This document shows positions 8,335-19,161 of a stretch of 64,000 bases of DNA, piece by piece (the stretch's first letter is position 1; each line of letters starts with the position of its first letter). Origin of the DNA: Nitrospirillum amazonense (GTDB taxonomy: Bacteria > Pseudomonadota > Alphaproteobacteria > Azospirillales > Azospirillaceae). The notes below the pieces were generated by a model. That model worked only from the letters and a program-made list of their open reading frames with translations, was not told the DNA's origin and did no database searches. Where the stretch lies: NCBI RefSeq assembly GCF_007828045.1, contig NZ_VITN01000005.1, positions 208,510-272,509 of the forward strand, written 5' to 3'. A program made the position numbers and the translations under genes.

Positions 8335-8765
8335 GCGCCGGAATTCCTATCGCTGTCGGGATCGCCCGCTTCGGGGGCGTTGTTCCCAGGGATCGCGTCA
8401 TCCTCGCCGAACTCGGCCCGGCGGTAGCGGTACTGCAGGGCGAACACCACGCCCTTGGCCGGGCGCAGCAGGCCCAGCGTGCCGCCCAGGATGACCACGC
8501 CCCACACCAGGGCGGTCAGCCATAGGGGCCAGTCCACCCGCATGGACACCATCAGCGCGACGGGTACGATGACGAAACCCAGGATGAAGATCAGGAAGAC
8601 GGCCGGGCCATCGCCGCTGTCGCCCCGGGCCAGTTCCAGGCCGCAGACGGGGCAACGCTCCGCCACGGTGAGGAAGCCCACGAACAAATCGCCCCGACCG
8701 CAGCGGGGACACTTGCAGCGCAAGCCCGCCAGGATCGGGGCGACGGTGGAGGCATCAGGTTCCAA
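8331..8765 (-). CDS. DUF983 membrane protein
   Basis: A 144-residue protein with two N-terminal CxxC pairs (CPRCGRGDLF and CPVCGLE) that probably bind a metal, followed by two hydrophobic segments (FLIFILGFVIVPVALMV and WLTALVWGVVILGGTLGLL). DUF983 proteins occur repeatedly beside ctaE and SURF1 genes in alphaproteobacteria and are presumed oxidase-related, although no activity is established. The start is a TTG at 8765. It overlaps SURF1 by 4 bp. Confidence 0.85.
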   Translation of the reverse strand: MEPDASTVAPILAGLRCKCPRCGRGDLFVGFLTVAERCPVCGLELARGDSGDGPAVFLIFILGFVIVPVALMVSMRVDWPLWLTALVWGVVILGGTLGLLRPAKGVVFALQYRYRRAEFGEDDAIPGNNAPEAGDPDSDRNSGA

Positions 8766-8803
8766 GGTTCATTTCCGTCAGGAACGGAACGGCGGTCCCG
8801 GCG

Positions 8804-9673
8804 TCAGTGCGGGATCACGCCGCGCGGCGTGGAACCCCACCAGTAAATGCTGACGAACAGGAACAGCCAGACCACGTCCACGAAGTGCCAGTACCAGGCC
8901 GCCGCCTCGAAACCGAAGTGGCTCTTGGGCGTGAAATGGCCGGCGCGAGTGCGGAAGAAACAGACGATCAGGAAGATCGTTCCGACGATGACATGGAAGC
9001 CGTGGAAACCGGTCGCCATGAAAAAGGCCGAGGTGTAGGCGTTCTGGGCGAAGCCGAATTCGGCGTGCATATACTCGTAAGCCTGGAAGCAGGTGAACAG
9101 CAGGCCCAGCAGGATGGTAAAGCCCAGGGCCCTGGCCGCCTCCTTGTTGCGGCCCTCAACCAGCGCATGGTGGGCCCAGGTGACCGTGGTGCCCGACAGC
9201 AGCAGGATGACGGTCATCAGGATGGGCATGTCGAAGGGGTTGACCGGCTCGATCCCCTTGGGCGGCCAGACGCCGCCATTGGCGGCGACGCGGCCGATCT
9301 GCTGCGCCTCGTTGAAGTAGATGCTGGTGTCGAAGAAGGCCCAGAAGAAGGCGACGAAGAACATCACCTCGGACGCGATGAACAGCGTCATGCCGTAGCG
9401 CAGGCCGATCTTCACCACCGGGGAGTGCAGCTTGCGCACCACCGATTCGCCGATGACATCGCGCCACCAGGCGAACATGACGCCGAGCACGCCCAAGAAG
9501 CCGACGATGGCCAGGATCCAGCCATGGCCATGCATGCCCAGCACGGCGCCGCTGGTCAGCAGGCCCGCCGCGACGGAGGCGACCAAGGGCCAAGGGCTGG
9601 GGTCCACCAGGTGGTAGGGCTGCTTTATGCCCTCAGAATTTCCGGGCGCGGAGTTAGCCTGGACATCAGCCAT
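8804..9673 (-). CDS. ctaE: Cytochrome c oxidase subunit III
   Basis: Subunit III of the aa3-type oxidase, a 289-residue integral membrane protein with seven hydrophobic segments. Family landmarks are HLVDPSPWPL at the N terminus, WWRDVIGES, and the C-terminal AAAWYWHFVDVVWLFLF. Subunit III stabilises the catalytic core and supports proton uptake during turnover. It is downstream of ctaG in the minus-strand oxidase series, 130 bp after its stop codon region plus a short non-coding gap. Confidence 0.97.
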   Translation of the reverse strand: MADVQANSAPGNSEGIKQPYHLVDPSPWPLVASVAAGLLTSGAVLGMHGHGWILAIVGFLGVLGVMFAWWRDVIGESVVRKLHSPVVKIGLRYGMTLFIASEVMFFVAFFWAFFDTSIYFNEAQQIGRVAANGGVWPPKGIEPVNPFDMPILMTVILLLSGTTVTWAHHALVEGRNKEAARALGFTILLGLLFTCFQAYEYMHAEFGFAQNAYTSAFFMATGFHGFHVIVGTIFLIVCFFRTRAGHFTPKSHFGFEAAAWYWHFVDVVWLFLFVSIYWWGSTPRGVIPH

Positions 9674-9859
9674 GTTCTTGTTTCCCTCGGATCAAAACAA
9701 CGCGGTGGTCGTCAGATAACGGCGGACATTGCCGCCCCGGTCCTTATTCGTGCCCTCCCTGATCCCCCGCATTGGGGAGACTGGACACCCCCTTGGTAAA
9801 CGTTCCTGCCCCGCCCGTCCAGAGGTTGTGCGGCTTTGAGGCCATTGCCCGGCTATGCT

Positions 9860-10504
9860 TCAGCCGCCCGGACGCGCTTTGGCGGCCTGGTCCTGCACGG
9901 CCGCCGCCGTCTGGTCGGCCGCCAGGAAGAAGGTGTAGGACAGGGTGATGGTGGCCACGTCCTTCATGTGCGGGTCGTCGGCCAACGCGGGATCGACAAA
10001 GAAGGTCACGGGCATGTCCAGTTCCTGCCCCGGCTCCAGCCGCTGGCGGGTGAAGCAGAAGCACTGGATTTTGTTGAAATAAATGCCGGCCTTGTCGGGC
10101 GTGACGTTGAAGGTGGCGGTGCCCACCAGCGCCTTGTCCGACAGATTCTTGGCGTGGTAACGGATCTCCCGCACCTCCCCCAGCTTGACCTGCACGGCAT
10201 TCTGAAGGGGGCGGAATTGCCAAGGCAATTCGCGGTTCACTTCGGCATCGAAACGAACGGTGACGGTGCGGTCCACCACACGGTCGGCACCCCTTTCCGC
10301 CACCTGCGTCGTGCCGCCGAAGCCGGTGGCCTTGCAGAACACCCGGTAGAGCGGCACGGCGGCGAAGCTGAGCCCCACCATGCCGGCCACGATGGTCAGC
10401 GCGCCCACCAGCATGCGCCGGTTGCGCCGGGCCAGGTCGGGCCGCGCGGGCGGGGTCTGGGCCATCAGACTCTGGGGGGAATCGGGACCTGGGGTGTCAG
10501 CCAA
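9860..10504 (-). CDS. ctaG: Cytochrome c oxidase assembly protein CtaG/Cox11
   Basis: A copper chaperone that delivers Cu to the CuB site of subunit I. It is a 214-residue protein with one N-terminal membrane anchor (about 32-50) and a periplasmic Ig-like domain. The copper-binding CFCF motif is at 148-151, in NKIQCFCFTRQ, and FFVDP follows. The start is a TTG at 10504 supported by GGGAGG about 8 nt upstream; the ATG at 10465 lacks such a site. It sits between coxF and ctaE, as in other alphaproteobacteria. Confidence 0.95.
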   Translation of the reverse strand: MADTPGPDSPQSLMAQTPPARPDLARRNRRMLVGALTIVAGMVGLSFAAVPLYRVFCKATGFGGTTQVAERGADRVVDRTVTVRFDAEVNRELPWQFRPLQNAVQVKLGEVREIRYHAKNLSDKALVGTATFNVTPDKAGIYFNKIQCFCFTRQRLEPGQELDMPVTFFVDPALADDPHMKDVATITLSYTFFLAADQTAAAVQDQAAKARPGG

Positions 10505-10603
10505 CCTGTCGCCTCCCTGGCTTTGACGACGCCCTTCCGGTGGGCGGGCCGTCCTTGCGCGCCGATGGCGGGTTCGCCCGCCGAATTCTTATTGGGAAAG
10601 GGG

Positions 10604-10798
10604 TCACTGACCCTGCGCGTGCAGCCCCATGCGCACGATGGCCACGATATAGATCAATGCCACGAAACCCAGCAGCGAGAAGAATAGCGCCAGGTTCTTG
10701 CCACGCTGGCGGCGCGCCCGCTCCGCCGCGTCGAGGACGGGCTCAGGCGCGGAGGAGGTGCCAGCGGGAGTACCGGTGGGATTGATGGTGTTGGCCAT
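10604..10798 (-). CDS. CoxF-like small membrane protein
   Basis: A 64-residue protein with a polar N terminus and a single C-terminal transmembrane segment (LALFFSLLGFVALIYIVAIVRMG) preceded by ARRQRGKN. Small proteins with this layout sit between ctaB and ctaG in many alphaproteobacterial oxidase operons and are called CoxF. Their role is not established; assembly or accessory-subunit functions have been proposed. Position, length and the xxKNLALF pattern are the evidence. Confidence 0.75.
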   Translation of the reverse strand: MANTINPTGTPAGTSSAPEPVLDAAERARRQRGKNLALFFSLLGFVALIYIVAIVRMGLHAQGQ

Positions 10799-10842
10799 GC
10801 GGTCAGGGTTCCTATGCGGAGGGGCCCTCTCAGGCGAGGGCG

Positions 10843-11790
10843 TCAGGCCACAAGCTTCTCACCGATCAGGATGGCGAGCAGCAGGAAAAGGTAGAGGATG
10901 GAATAGGCGAACATCTGCTTGGCGGCACGATAGGTCTTGTCCAGCATGACCCGCACGGCGCAGAGGATGAACAGCAGGCTGAGCACCGTGGCGCCCACCA
11001 AGTAGGCGATACCGCCCACGCCGAACCAGTGGGGGGCGATGGCGATGGGCAGCAGCAGCAGGGTGTAGACCAGCATCTGGCGCTTGGTGGCGGCCTCGCC
11101 CGCCACCACGGGCAGCATGGGCACGCCGGCGCGGCTGTAATCGCCACTGCGGAACAGGGCCAGCGCCCAGAAATGGGGCGGCGTCCAGAAGAAGATGAGG
11201 CAGAACAGCAGCACCGGGCCAATGCTGACGTCGCCGGTCACCGCCGCCCAGCCGATCATGGGCGGGAAGGCGCCGGCCGCCCCGCCGATGACGATGTTCT
11301 GCGGCGTGCGGCGCTTCAGCCACATGGTGTAGATGAAGACGTAGAAGGCGTTGGCCACACCCAGGATGGCGGCGGCCACCCAGTTGACCGCCAGGCCCAT
11401 CAGCAGGACCGACGCCACGGACAGCACGACGCCGAAGGCCAGCGCCTCATCCGGGTTGACCTTGCCCTGGGGGATGGGCCGGCCACGGGTGCGCTCCATG
11501 ACGGCGTCGATGTCGCGGTCGTACCACATATTGATGGCGCCGGCGGCGCCGGCACCCACGGCGATGCACAGCAGGGCCACCACCGCCAGGACCGGGTGCA
11601 GGGTGCCGGGCGCCACCACCAGGCCGGCCAAGCCGCTGAACACCACGAGCGACATGACCCGGGGCTTCAGCAGGGCGATGTAGTCGGCCACACTCCCCGG
11701 CAGGCTGGCGGCCTGGACGGGGGCGGTCTGGCCTTCGAAGGCGGTATCGGTCATCTGTCTTCGCATCTCATCCGACGTCGTCGGCTCCAT
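10843..11790 (-). CDS. ctaB: Protoheme IX farnesyltransferase (heme O synthase)
   Basis: A UbiA-superfamily prenyltransferase that attaches a farnesyl group to protoheme to make heme O, the precursor of heme A for the oxidase. The 315-residue protein has about nine hydrophobic segments. The first aspartate-rich motif is [20 protein letters not shown]. Start codons at 11790 and 11754 ([10 protein letters not shown]) are both possible, and neither has a strong ribosome-binding site. It follows ctaD, from which an intrinsic terminator separates it. Confidence 0.95.
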   Translation of the reverse strand: MEPTTSDEMRRQMTDTAFEGQTAPVQAASLPGSVADYIALLKPRVMSLVVFSGLAGLVVAPGTLHPVLAVVALLCIAVGAGAAGAINMWYDRDIDAVMERTRGRPIPQGKVNPDEALAFGVVLSVASVLLMGLAVNWVAAAILGVANAFYVFIYTMWLKRRTPQNIVIGGAAGAFPPMIGWAAVTGDVSIGPVLLFCLIFFWTPPHFWALALFRSGDYSRAGVPMLPVVAGEAATKRQMLVYTLLLLPIAIAPHWFGVGGIAYLVGATVLSLLFILCAVRVMLDKTYRAAKQMFAYSILYLFLLLAILIGEKLVA

Positions 11791-11820
11791 GCGGGGAACC
11801 GATGGCGTCTTTAATCAGGC

Positions 11821-11854
11821 AAAACCGCGCGGGAAGCCACCCCTCCCGCGCGGT
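11821..11854 (-). terminator. Intrinsic terminator after ctaD
   Basis: A perfect 11-bp stem (11824-11834 with 11844-11854) and a 9-nt loop are followed on the minus strand by TTTT. It lies 35 bp beyond the ctaD stop and just before ctaB, so ctaCD can be expressed in excess of ctaB and downstream genes. Confidence 0.8.
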
Positions 11855-11888
11855 CGTCGCCTATGCACCCGGTGCCACCCTCAGCACC

Positions 11889-13520
<1,632 letters not shown>

Positions 13521-13558
13521 TTAATCTCAGGCGGGGTTAAATGTCAGACGGGGCCAAC

Positions 13559-14449
13559 TCAGCGCGCGGCGCCATTGTCCGTCGCCAGGGCGGTCTTGGT
13601 GGCCCCTTTCGCTGCTTCGAGAGACGCGAGGAATTCGCGGCCCGCGTCGATGCCGGCGGTCTTGGTCTTCTCGGCCCAGGCCTTGTAGTCCTCCTTGCTG
13701 ACTGCATGGACGACGATGGGCATGAAGCCGTGGTTGGTGCCGCAGATCAGGGTGCACTGGCCGTAGAAGGTGCCTTCGGTGCTGGCCTGCAGCCAGGTCT
13801 CGTTGATGCGGCCGGGCACGGCGTGCAGTTGCACGCCCAGCGAGGGCACGTACCAGGAGTGGATGACGTCCGCACCGGTCAGCAGCAGGCGGACGGGCGT
13901 GCCCACGGGCACCACCATCTCGTTGTCCACCGTCAGCAGGCGGGGCTGGCCCGGCTTCAGGTCGCTATCGGAGACGATGTTGCTGTCGAAGGAGATGTCG
14001 TTGTTGTCCGGGTATTCGTAGGACCAGTACCACTGGTGGCCGGTGATCTTCACCGTCATCTCGGGATTGGGCGTGCGGTCGCCGTAGTAGAGGACGCGGA
14101 AGGACGGCACGGCCACGATCACCAGGATCAGCACCGGCACCACGGTCCACGCCACCTCCAGCAGGGTGTGGTGGCTGGTCTTGGACGGGACGGGGTTCGC
14201 GCGCCTGTTGAAGCGCACCATCACCGTCAGCAGCAGCAGCGACACGAAGGCGACGATGCCGATGATGATGTAGAGCAGCAGGGTGTGGAAATTCTCCAGC
14301 TGCACCGCCACGGGCGAGTAGGCATGCTGCATGCCCAGCTTGCCCGCCTCGGGCAGGCTCACCACCGGGTCGGCCAGCGCCACCGAAGCGCGCCCCGCCA
14401 GGGCCGTCAAAAGGGCCGCGAAGGCGGCGGCGTTCTTGCGTACGGACAT
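13559..14449 (-). CDS. ctaC: Cytochrome c oxidase subunit II
   Basis: Binds the dinuclear CuA centre that accepts electrons from cytochrome c. It has 296 residues: a signal peptide (to about residue 27, ASVALA-D), two membrane segments (about 56-78 and 99-117), then the cupredoxin domain. CuA ligands are visible as H197 (DVIHSW) and the C-x3-C-x3-H-x2-M motif (C232, C236, H240, M243). The aromatic GHQWYWSYEY at 137-146 is the electron-entry patch. It is the first gene of the oxidase series, so the promoter must lie in 14450-15032. Confidence 0.98.
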   Translation of the reverse strand: MSVRKNAAAFAALLTALAGRASVALADPVVSLPEAGKLGMQHAYSPVAVQLENFHTLLLYIIIGIVAFVSLLLLTVMVRFNRRANPVPSKTSHHTLLEVAWTVVPVLILVIVAVPSFRVLYYGDRTPNPEMTVKITGHQWYWSYEYPDNNDISFDSNIVSDSDLKPGQPRLLTVDNEMVVPVGTPVRLLLTGADVIHSWYVPSLGVQLHAVPGRINETWLQASTEGTFYGQCTLICGTNHGFMPIVVHAVSKEDYKAWAEKTKTAGIDAGREFLASLEAAKGATKTALATDNGAAR

Positions 14450-15032
14450 CCCTTACCACTCTCTCGTTGCCGGGGACGCGCGACACGTCCCACCCGAAGA
14501 TTGTCCTGGTGACCCACGCCGGCCCACACGCCCCCTGTTCAGGCGCCGCACCGAACGCGGGATGCCGTCCCATCCTCCCGTTTATTATGGGGGCCCGTCC
14601 TTGATCGACCTGCCCCCTCCCCCACCTCCCGTTGCGGCGGGACGAAGCGGCGACGGCGTCGGCTATCGGGGCACCTGTCCGGGAGTTTAGACCCAGCATC
14701 GCAAGCGCCCCCGATGGTTAAGGGACACCTGCATCGTGGCAGACCATAACGTTCCCAATCCTTGACGTAAAGCGGACAACGCGTCCCAGCGCATACCGTT
14801 GGGCGCACAGACCCGCCCGCCGGACCCGCCAGGGTGGCGCAAAAGCCGCCCGGCGCTACAGCCTTGGCGTGCTTGAGGATTCCCGATCCCATCCACCCTT
14901 GCTTTCGAAGGGCGGCCTTTCCCCTGGCGATGGCGGCATCGACGCGCCATGTTATGGGGGACACGCCCCGCCGGGGCGGCCGGCCCCGCCGCCGCCCCGG
15001 CTTTTCGGCCCGTTCCTTGGAGTTTCGCGACC
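14450..15032. other. Divergent intergenic region, ctaC / tldD
   Basis: 583 bp without a credible gene. It must carry the promoter of the oxidase genes (minus strand) and of tldD (plus strand). Frames open here have antisense-like or low-complexity composition. TTGACG at 14763-14768 resembles a plus-strand -35, but no -10 sits at the right distance. The TTGGAG at 15017-15022 is the tldD ribosome-binding site. No RNA gene was recognised. Confidence 0.45.
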
Positions 15033-16466
15033 ATGAGCCTGCTCGCCCAGACCGACGATCTGTTTTTCACCCGGGCCGGACTGGACCGCGCGCGCACCGA
15101 ATCGATCGTTGCCGACGCGCTCAAGGGCGGCGACGATGGCGAGCTGTTTCTGGAGTACGCCCAGTCCGAAGGCGTGTTCTGGGATGACGGCAAGCTGAAG
15201 AGCGCCAGCTTCGACACCACCCAGGGCTTCGGCCTGCGCTCCGTCGCTGGGGAGACCACGGGCTTCGCCCATGCCTCCACCCTGACGGAGGAGGCGCTGA
15301 AGCGCGCGGCCGCCACCGTGCGCACGGTACAGGCCGGCCATGGCGGCACCTATGCCGAGCCGCCGGTGGGCACCAACCGCGCCCTCTACGCCGCCGACAA
15401 CCCCTTGGCCATCGTGCCGTTCGAAGCCAAGGTGAAGCTGCTGGCCGACATCGACGCCTATGCCCGGGGCCGCGACCCGCGCGTGCGCCAGGTCAGCGCC
15501 AGCCTGACCGGCGAGTGGCAGGCCGTGCAGATCATCCGCGCCGACGGCCACCGCGTGGCCGACATCCGCCCCCTGGTGCGCCTGAACGTCTCCGTCGTCG
15601 TCGGCGAGGGCGACCGCATGGAGGCCGGCAGCTTCGGCGCCGGCGGCCGCCTGGCTTATGAGCGCTACATGCAGCCGGAAACCTGGCGCCACCATGTCGA
15701 CGAGGCCCTGCGCCAGGCCCTGGTCAACCTGGCCGCCGTGCCAGCGCCGGCGGGCGAGATGCCCGTGGTGCTGGGGCCGGGCTGGTGCGGCGTGCTGCTG
15801 CACGAGGCCATCGGCCACGGGCTGGAGGGCGACTTCAACCGCAAGGCCACCTCCGCCTTCTCCTCCCTCATCGGGCAGCGCGTGGCCGCCCCCGGCGTCA
15901 CCGTGGTGGACGACGGCACGCTGGAGGGGCGGCGTGGTTCCATCACCGTGGATGACGAGGGCACGCCCAGCCAGTGCAACACCCTGATCGAGGACGGCAT
16001 CCTGGTCGGCTACATGCAGGACCGCATGAACGCCCGCCTGATGGGGGTGAAGCCCACGGGCAACGGCCGCCGCCAGGGCTTCAGCAGCGTGCCCATGCCG
16101 CGCATGACGAACACCATGATGCGCTCCGGCAACCGAACCAAGGAGGAGATCCTGGCCTCGGTGAAGCGCGGGCTGTACGCCGTGAACTTCGGCGGCGGAC
16201 AAGTGGACATCGTGTCCGGCAAGTTCGTCTTCTCCGCCTCAGAAGCCTATCTGATCGAGGACGGCAAGATCGGCCCATCGGTGAAGGGCGCCACCCTGAT
16301 CGGCAACGGCCCGGACGCCCTGACCAAGGTCACCATGATCGGCGATGACAGCTGCCTGGACGAAGGCATCGGCGTCTGCGGCAAGCAGGGGCAGAGCGTG
16401 CCGGTGGGCGTGGGCCAGCCCACCCTGCGAATCGACGGCCTGACCGTCGGCGGCACGGCGGCCTGA
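15033..16466 (+). CDS. tldD: Metalloprotease TldD
   Basis: The zinc-protease half of the TldD/TldE heterodimer, which degrades unfolded peptides threaded through its cavity and processes some RiPPs and CcdA in other bacteria. It has 477 residues from ATG 15033, with GGAG 10 nt upstream. The active-site HExxxH is at 257-262 (LLHEAIGHGLEGD). The C-terminal GKQGQSVPVGVGQPTLRI is also typical. The in-frame extension to 14949 is Pro/Ala/Gly-rich and unlikely to be translated. Its partner gene tldE is 15 kb away at 31131. Confidence 0.96.
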   Translation: MSLLAQTDDLFFTRAGLDRARTESIVADALKGGDDGELFLEYAQSEGVFWDDGKLKSASFDTTQGFGLRSVAGETTGFAHASTLTEEALKRAAATVRTVQAGHGGTYAEPPVGTNRALYAADNPLAIVPFEAKVKLLADIDAYARGRDPRVRQVSASLTGEWQAVQIIRADGHRVADIRPLVRLNVSVVVGEGDRMEAGSFGAGGRLAYERYMQPETWRHHVDEALRQALVNLAAVPAPAGEMPVVLGPGWCGVLLHEAIGHGLEGDFNRKATSAFSSLIGQRVAAPGVTVVDDGTLEGRRGSITVDDEGTPSQCNTLIEDGILVGYMQDRMNARLMGVKPTGNGRRQGFSSVPMPRMTNTMMRSGNRTKEEILASVKRGLYAVNFGGGQVDIVSGKFVFSASEAYLIEDGKIGPSVKGATLIGNGPDALTKVTMIGDDSCLDEGIGVCGKQGQSVPVGVGQPTLRIDGLTVGGTAA

Positions 16467-16505
16467 TCCAGACTGGGTATGGGGCGGCGCCAAAGGGGGG
16501 CGGCC

Positions 16506-17090
16506 ATGGGCAAGAGCCCGGACGAGATGATGGCCGCCATCCTGCGCAACCTGCCGGCCAAGACCGGCCGGGACGCGGGCGCCTGGACCGCCCTGATCAA
16601 GGCGGACGGGCCGGCCGAGCCTAAGGCCTGCGCCCGCTGGCTGAAGCAGGCCCACGGCCTGGGCGGCGCCACCGCCCAGGTGCTGGCGGCCCACGCCCTG
16701 GGCGGCATCCATGACCTGACACCGGAACAGCGGCTGGACAAGCTGTATGAGGGGCGGGAAGCCCTGCGCCCCATCGGCGACCGGCTGACCGCCCTGGCCC
16801 TGGGCCTGGGCGCGGATGTCACCAACACCGTGCTGTCCACCATGGTGTCCTTCAGCGCAGGGCTGAAGTTCGCGGAAGCCAAGCCGGCGGGTAAGGGCCG
16901 ACTCGACCTGGGCCTGGCCTTGGGCCGGGAGCCCCTGCCCCCAAGCGCCGTTCCCCTGACACCGGTCAAGACGGCCGACGCCAGCGACCGCATCACTTAC
17001 CGCATCCCCTTGGCCTCGGTGGATGACATCACCGAGGAGGTCGCCGTCTGGCTGGCGCGTGCCCATGCCCGTGTCACGACCCGCGACTGA
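16506..17090 (+). CDS. DUF4287/DUF5655 domain protein
   Basis: A 194-residue cytosolic protein. The N-terminal part (about 1-60) resembles DUF4287, with a TGRDAGAWTALI helix, a lysine-rich ARWLKQAHGLGGATAQVLAAHAL helix pair, and a predicted helix-hairpin. The C-terminal part (about 75-190) resembles DUF5655, with LGLGADVTNTVLSTMVSF, then LDLGLALGREPL, and finally HRIPLAS-like ITYRIPLASVDDITEEV. Neither domain has a firm function, though both have been suggested to bind nucleic acid or act in transport. ATG 16506 has AAGGGGGG upstream. It is 39 bp downstream of tldD and may be co-transcribed. Confidence 0.75.
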   Translation: MGKSPDEMMAAILRNLPAKTGRDAGAWTALIKADGPAEPKACARWLKQAHGLGGATAQVLAAHALGGIHDLTPEQRLDKLYEGREALRPIGDRLTALALGLGADVTNTVLSTMVSFSAGLKFAEAKPAGKGRLDLGLALGREPLPPSAVPLTPVKTADASDRITYRIPLASVDDITEEVAVWLARAHARVTTRD

Positions 17091-17108
17091 ATCGACAGAC
17101 GCCTCCTC

Positions 17109-17143
17109 CGTCCGTGCCCCGGCACCCGGGGGCAGCACGGACG
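17109..17143. terminator. Hairpin after DUF4287/DUF5655 gene
   Basis: CGTCCGTGC (17109-17117) pairs with GCACGGACG (17135-17143), and an inner CCCCGG/CCGGGG stem sits in the loop. It starts 18 bp after the stop at 17090. The following bases are AATAAGG, with no T run. Confidence 0.6.
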
Positions 17144-17291
17144 AATAAGGCGCCAAGTGAAACCCGTCCGGAATGCCGCCACGTTAGGAGATCTTTGCGT
17201 ATTTTAGCCATTCCTACGGCCTGGATGCGTCAGACGCGGGGCTGGATGGAAACCGGTATCAATTTTGCAACGCTTCCGGTCAAAAGACCGG

Positions 17292-17320
17292 TTGCCCACA
17301 TCGCCGCAGTGCGCATAAAT
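17292..17320 (+). promoter_or_regulatory. Possible sigma-70-like promoter of the lipoprotein gene
   Basis: TTGCCC at 17292-17297 and CATAAA at 17314-17319 are separated by 16 bp and lie about 38 bp upstream of the lipoprotein start. A 6-bp inverted repeat (17276-17281 with 17286-17291) sits immediately upstream. This region is clearly more AT-rich than its neighbours. Each box matches consensus at only four of six positions. Confidence 0.35.
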
Positions 17321-17356
17321 CCATTTGTTGCATCGTTGACATCAAACGGAGTTTTT

Positions 17357-17587
17357 ATGCGTAACTATCAGTTATTGGCAGCAACTTTTGGTCTCGCCTT
17401 GCTCGCAGCCGGTTGCCAGACCCAACCGGATACCGCCCAGACGGCGAATGCCGCACCCAAAGCCGCCACCCAGCAGCGGTGCGTGAACACGGGCAGCCGC
17501 TTGGCCGGCAATTGCAACGACGTCGGCCATGCCGACCCCAAGGACGTGCTGAATCGTCCGTCGGGCACCAGGGTTCCCGGGTCGTAA
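17357..17587 (+). CDS. Small lipoprotein, unknown function
   Basis: A 76-residue secreted lipoprotein. MRNYQLLAATFGLALLAAGC is a lipoprotein signal peptide with the lipobox LAAGC, lipidated Cys at residue 20. The mature part is short and polar with two further cysteines (RCVNTG and GNCNDV) that could form a disulfide in the periplasm. ATG 17357 is chosen because GGAG lies 6 nt upstream and the signal peptide starts there; the in-frame extension to 17114 is not protein-like. No family is recognised. It is convergent with gshA. Confidence 0.75.
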   Translation: MRNYQLLAATFGLALLAAGCQTQPDTAQTANAAPKAATQQRCVNTGSRLAGNCNDVGHADPKDVLNRPSGTRVPGS

Positions 17588-17727
17588 GACCTCGGGATCA
17601 ACCGGCAGGAAGGACGCCACCGGTCTTCGGGGGAAGCCCGATGGCGCCGATAATGGGGAGGAATCCCCGGCCAGAAGCTGGGGCAAATAGAACACGTGGG
17701 GCACCAAGGTCCGTTGAACGGCCGGCC

Positions 17728-19095
17728 TCAGTACGCGTATTCCGCGTAGACGCGATCGATATCGCCGCCCCATTCCCCATTGAATTTGTTCAGCAGTTCC
17801 GTGGCCGGCGAAACGCCGCTGTCCACAATGGCCTGCAGCGCGTCCAGGAAGTGGCTTTCGTTGTCGCCCATGCCGGCCAGACGCGCCCGGTTGTCCAGGC
17901 CGCTGCGCGAGATGGCCACCGTCTGGCGCGCGAGGTCCAGGACGGTGCCCTTGCGGAAGGGCGTGTCGAGGCCCAGGCGGGGCACGTTGTTGCGCAGCTG
18001 CGCCCGCTCCTCCTCCGTCCAGTCCTTGATCATGTCCCAGGCGGCGTCCAGCGCCGTGGTGTCGTACAGCAGGCCCACCCACAGGGCCGGCAGGGCACAC
18101 AGCCGGGCCCACGGGCCACCGTCCGCGCCACGCATCTCCAGGAAGCGCTTCAGCCTCACCTCCGGGAACAGGGTGGTCAGGTGGTCCACCCAGTCGGTGA
18201 TCAGCGGCCGCTCACCCGGCAGGGCCGGCAGCTCACCCTTGAGGAAGGCGCGGAAATCCTGGCCCGAGGCGTCGATGTACTGGCCATCGCGATAGACGAA
18301 GTACATGGGCACGCCCAGCGCGTGGTCGGCGTAGCGCTCGAAACCGAAGCCGTCCTCGAACACGAAGGGCAGGTCGCCGCAGCGGTCGGGGTCGGTATCC
18401 GTCCACACATGGCTGCGCAGGCTCTGGAAGCCGTTGGGCTTGCCTTCCTTGAAGGGGCTGTTGGCGAACAGGGCCGTGGCGATGGGTTGCAGCGCCAGGC
18501 TGACCCGGAACTTCTTCACCATGTCGGCTTCGGAGCTGTAATCCAGGTTGACCTGCACGGTCGACGTGCGGGTCATCATGTCCAGGCCCATGGTGCCCTT
18601 CTTGGGCATGTAGTCGCGCATGATGCGGTAGCGGCCCTTGGGCATCCACGGAATGTCCTCCCGCTTCCACTTGGGATTGAAGCCCAGGCCGATCATGCCG
18701 ATGCCGAGGTCGGCGCCGATGGCGCGCACCTGGGCCAAGTGCTCCGACACCTCGCCACAGGTCTGGTGGATGGTGCAGAGCGGCGCGCCGGACAGTTCGA
18801 ACTGCCCACCCGGCTCCAGCGTGATGCTGGCCTGGCCCTTGGTCAGGGCGATGATGTTCTCGCCCTCCTTGACCGGGGTCCAGTCGTAGCGGGTCGCCAT
18901 CTCGGACAGGATGCGGCCGATGCCCTGCTCGCCCTCATAGGGCAGCGGGCGGTTGTCGCCCAGGCGGAAGGCGAACTTCTCGTGTTCCGTGCCGATGCGC
19001 CAGGCATCCGCCGGCTTGTTGCCCTGTTCCAGGTATTCGACCAGCTCGCGGCGGTCGGTGATGGGGGCACCCGGGCTCTTCGGCGGCGCAGACAT
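17728..19095 (-). CDS. gshA: Glutamate-cysteine ligase (proteobacterial/plant type)
   Basis: Catalyses ATP-dependent formation of gamma-glutamylcysteine, the first step of glutathione synthesis. The 455-residue length and sequence fit the GCS2/plant-like group common in alphaproteobacteria rather than E. coli GshA. Landmarks are RIGTEHEKFAF near residue 33, EPGGQFELSGAP, RDYMPKKGTMGLDMMTRT and the EMRGADGGPW motif. No gshB lies nearby. It is 66 bp downstream of rsmE on the same strand. A small GGGGA/TCCCC hairpin at 17655-17668 follows its stop. Confidence 0.95.
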   Translation of the reverse strand: MSAPPKSPGAPITDRRELVEYLEQGNKPADAWRIGTEHEKFAFRLGDNRPLPYEGEQGIGRILSEMATRYDWTPVKEGENIIALTKGQASITLEPGGQFELSGAPLCTIHQTCGEVSEHLAQVRAIGADLGIGMIGLGFNPKWKREDIPWMPKGRYRIMRDYMPKKGTMGLDMMTRTSTVQVNLDYSSEADMVKKFRVSLALQPIATALFANSPFKEGKPNGFQSLRSHVWTDTDPDRCGDLPFVFEDGFGFERYADHALGVPMYFVYRDGQYIDASGQDFRAFLKGELPALPGERPLITDWVDHLTTLFPEVRLKRFLEMRGADGGPWARLCALPALWVGLLYDTTALDAAWDMIKDWTEEERAQLRNNVPRLGLDTPFRKGTVLDLARQTVAISRSGLDNRARLAGMGDNESHFLDALQAIVDSGVSPATELLNKFNGEWGGDIDRVYAEYAY

Positions 19096-19161
19096 CAGGT
19101 CGGTCCTTCTTTACAAGGCTTGGGTATAAGGCGCGGGCGGGGGCCAAGAACAGGCTGGCAT

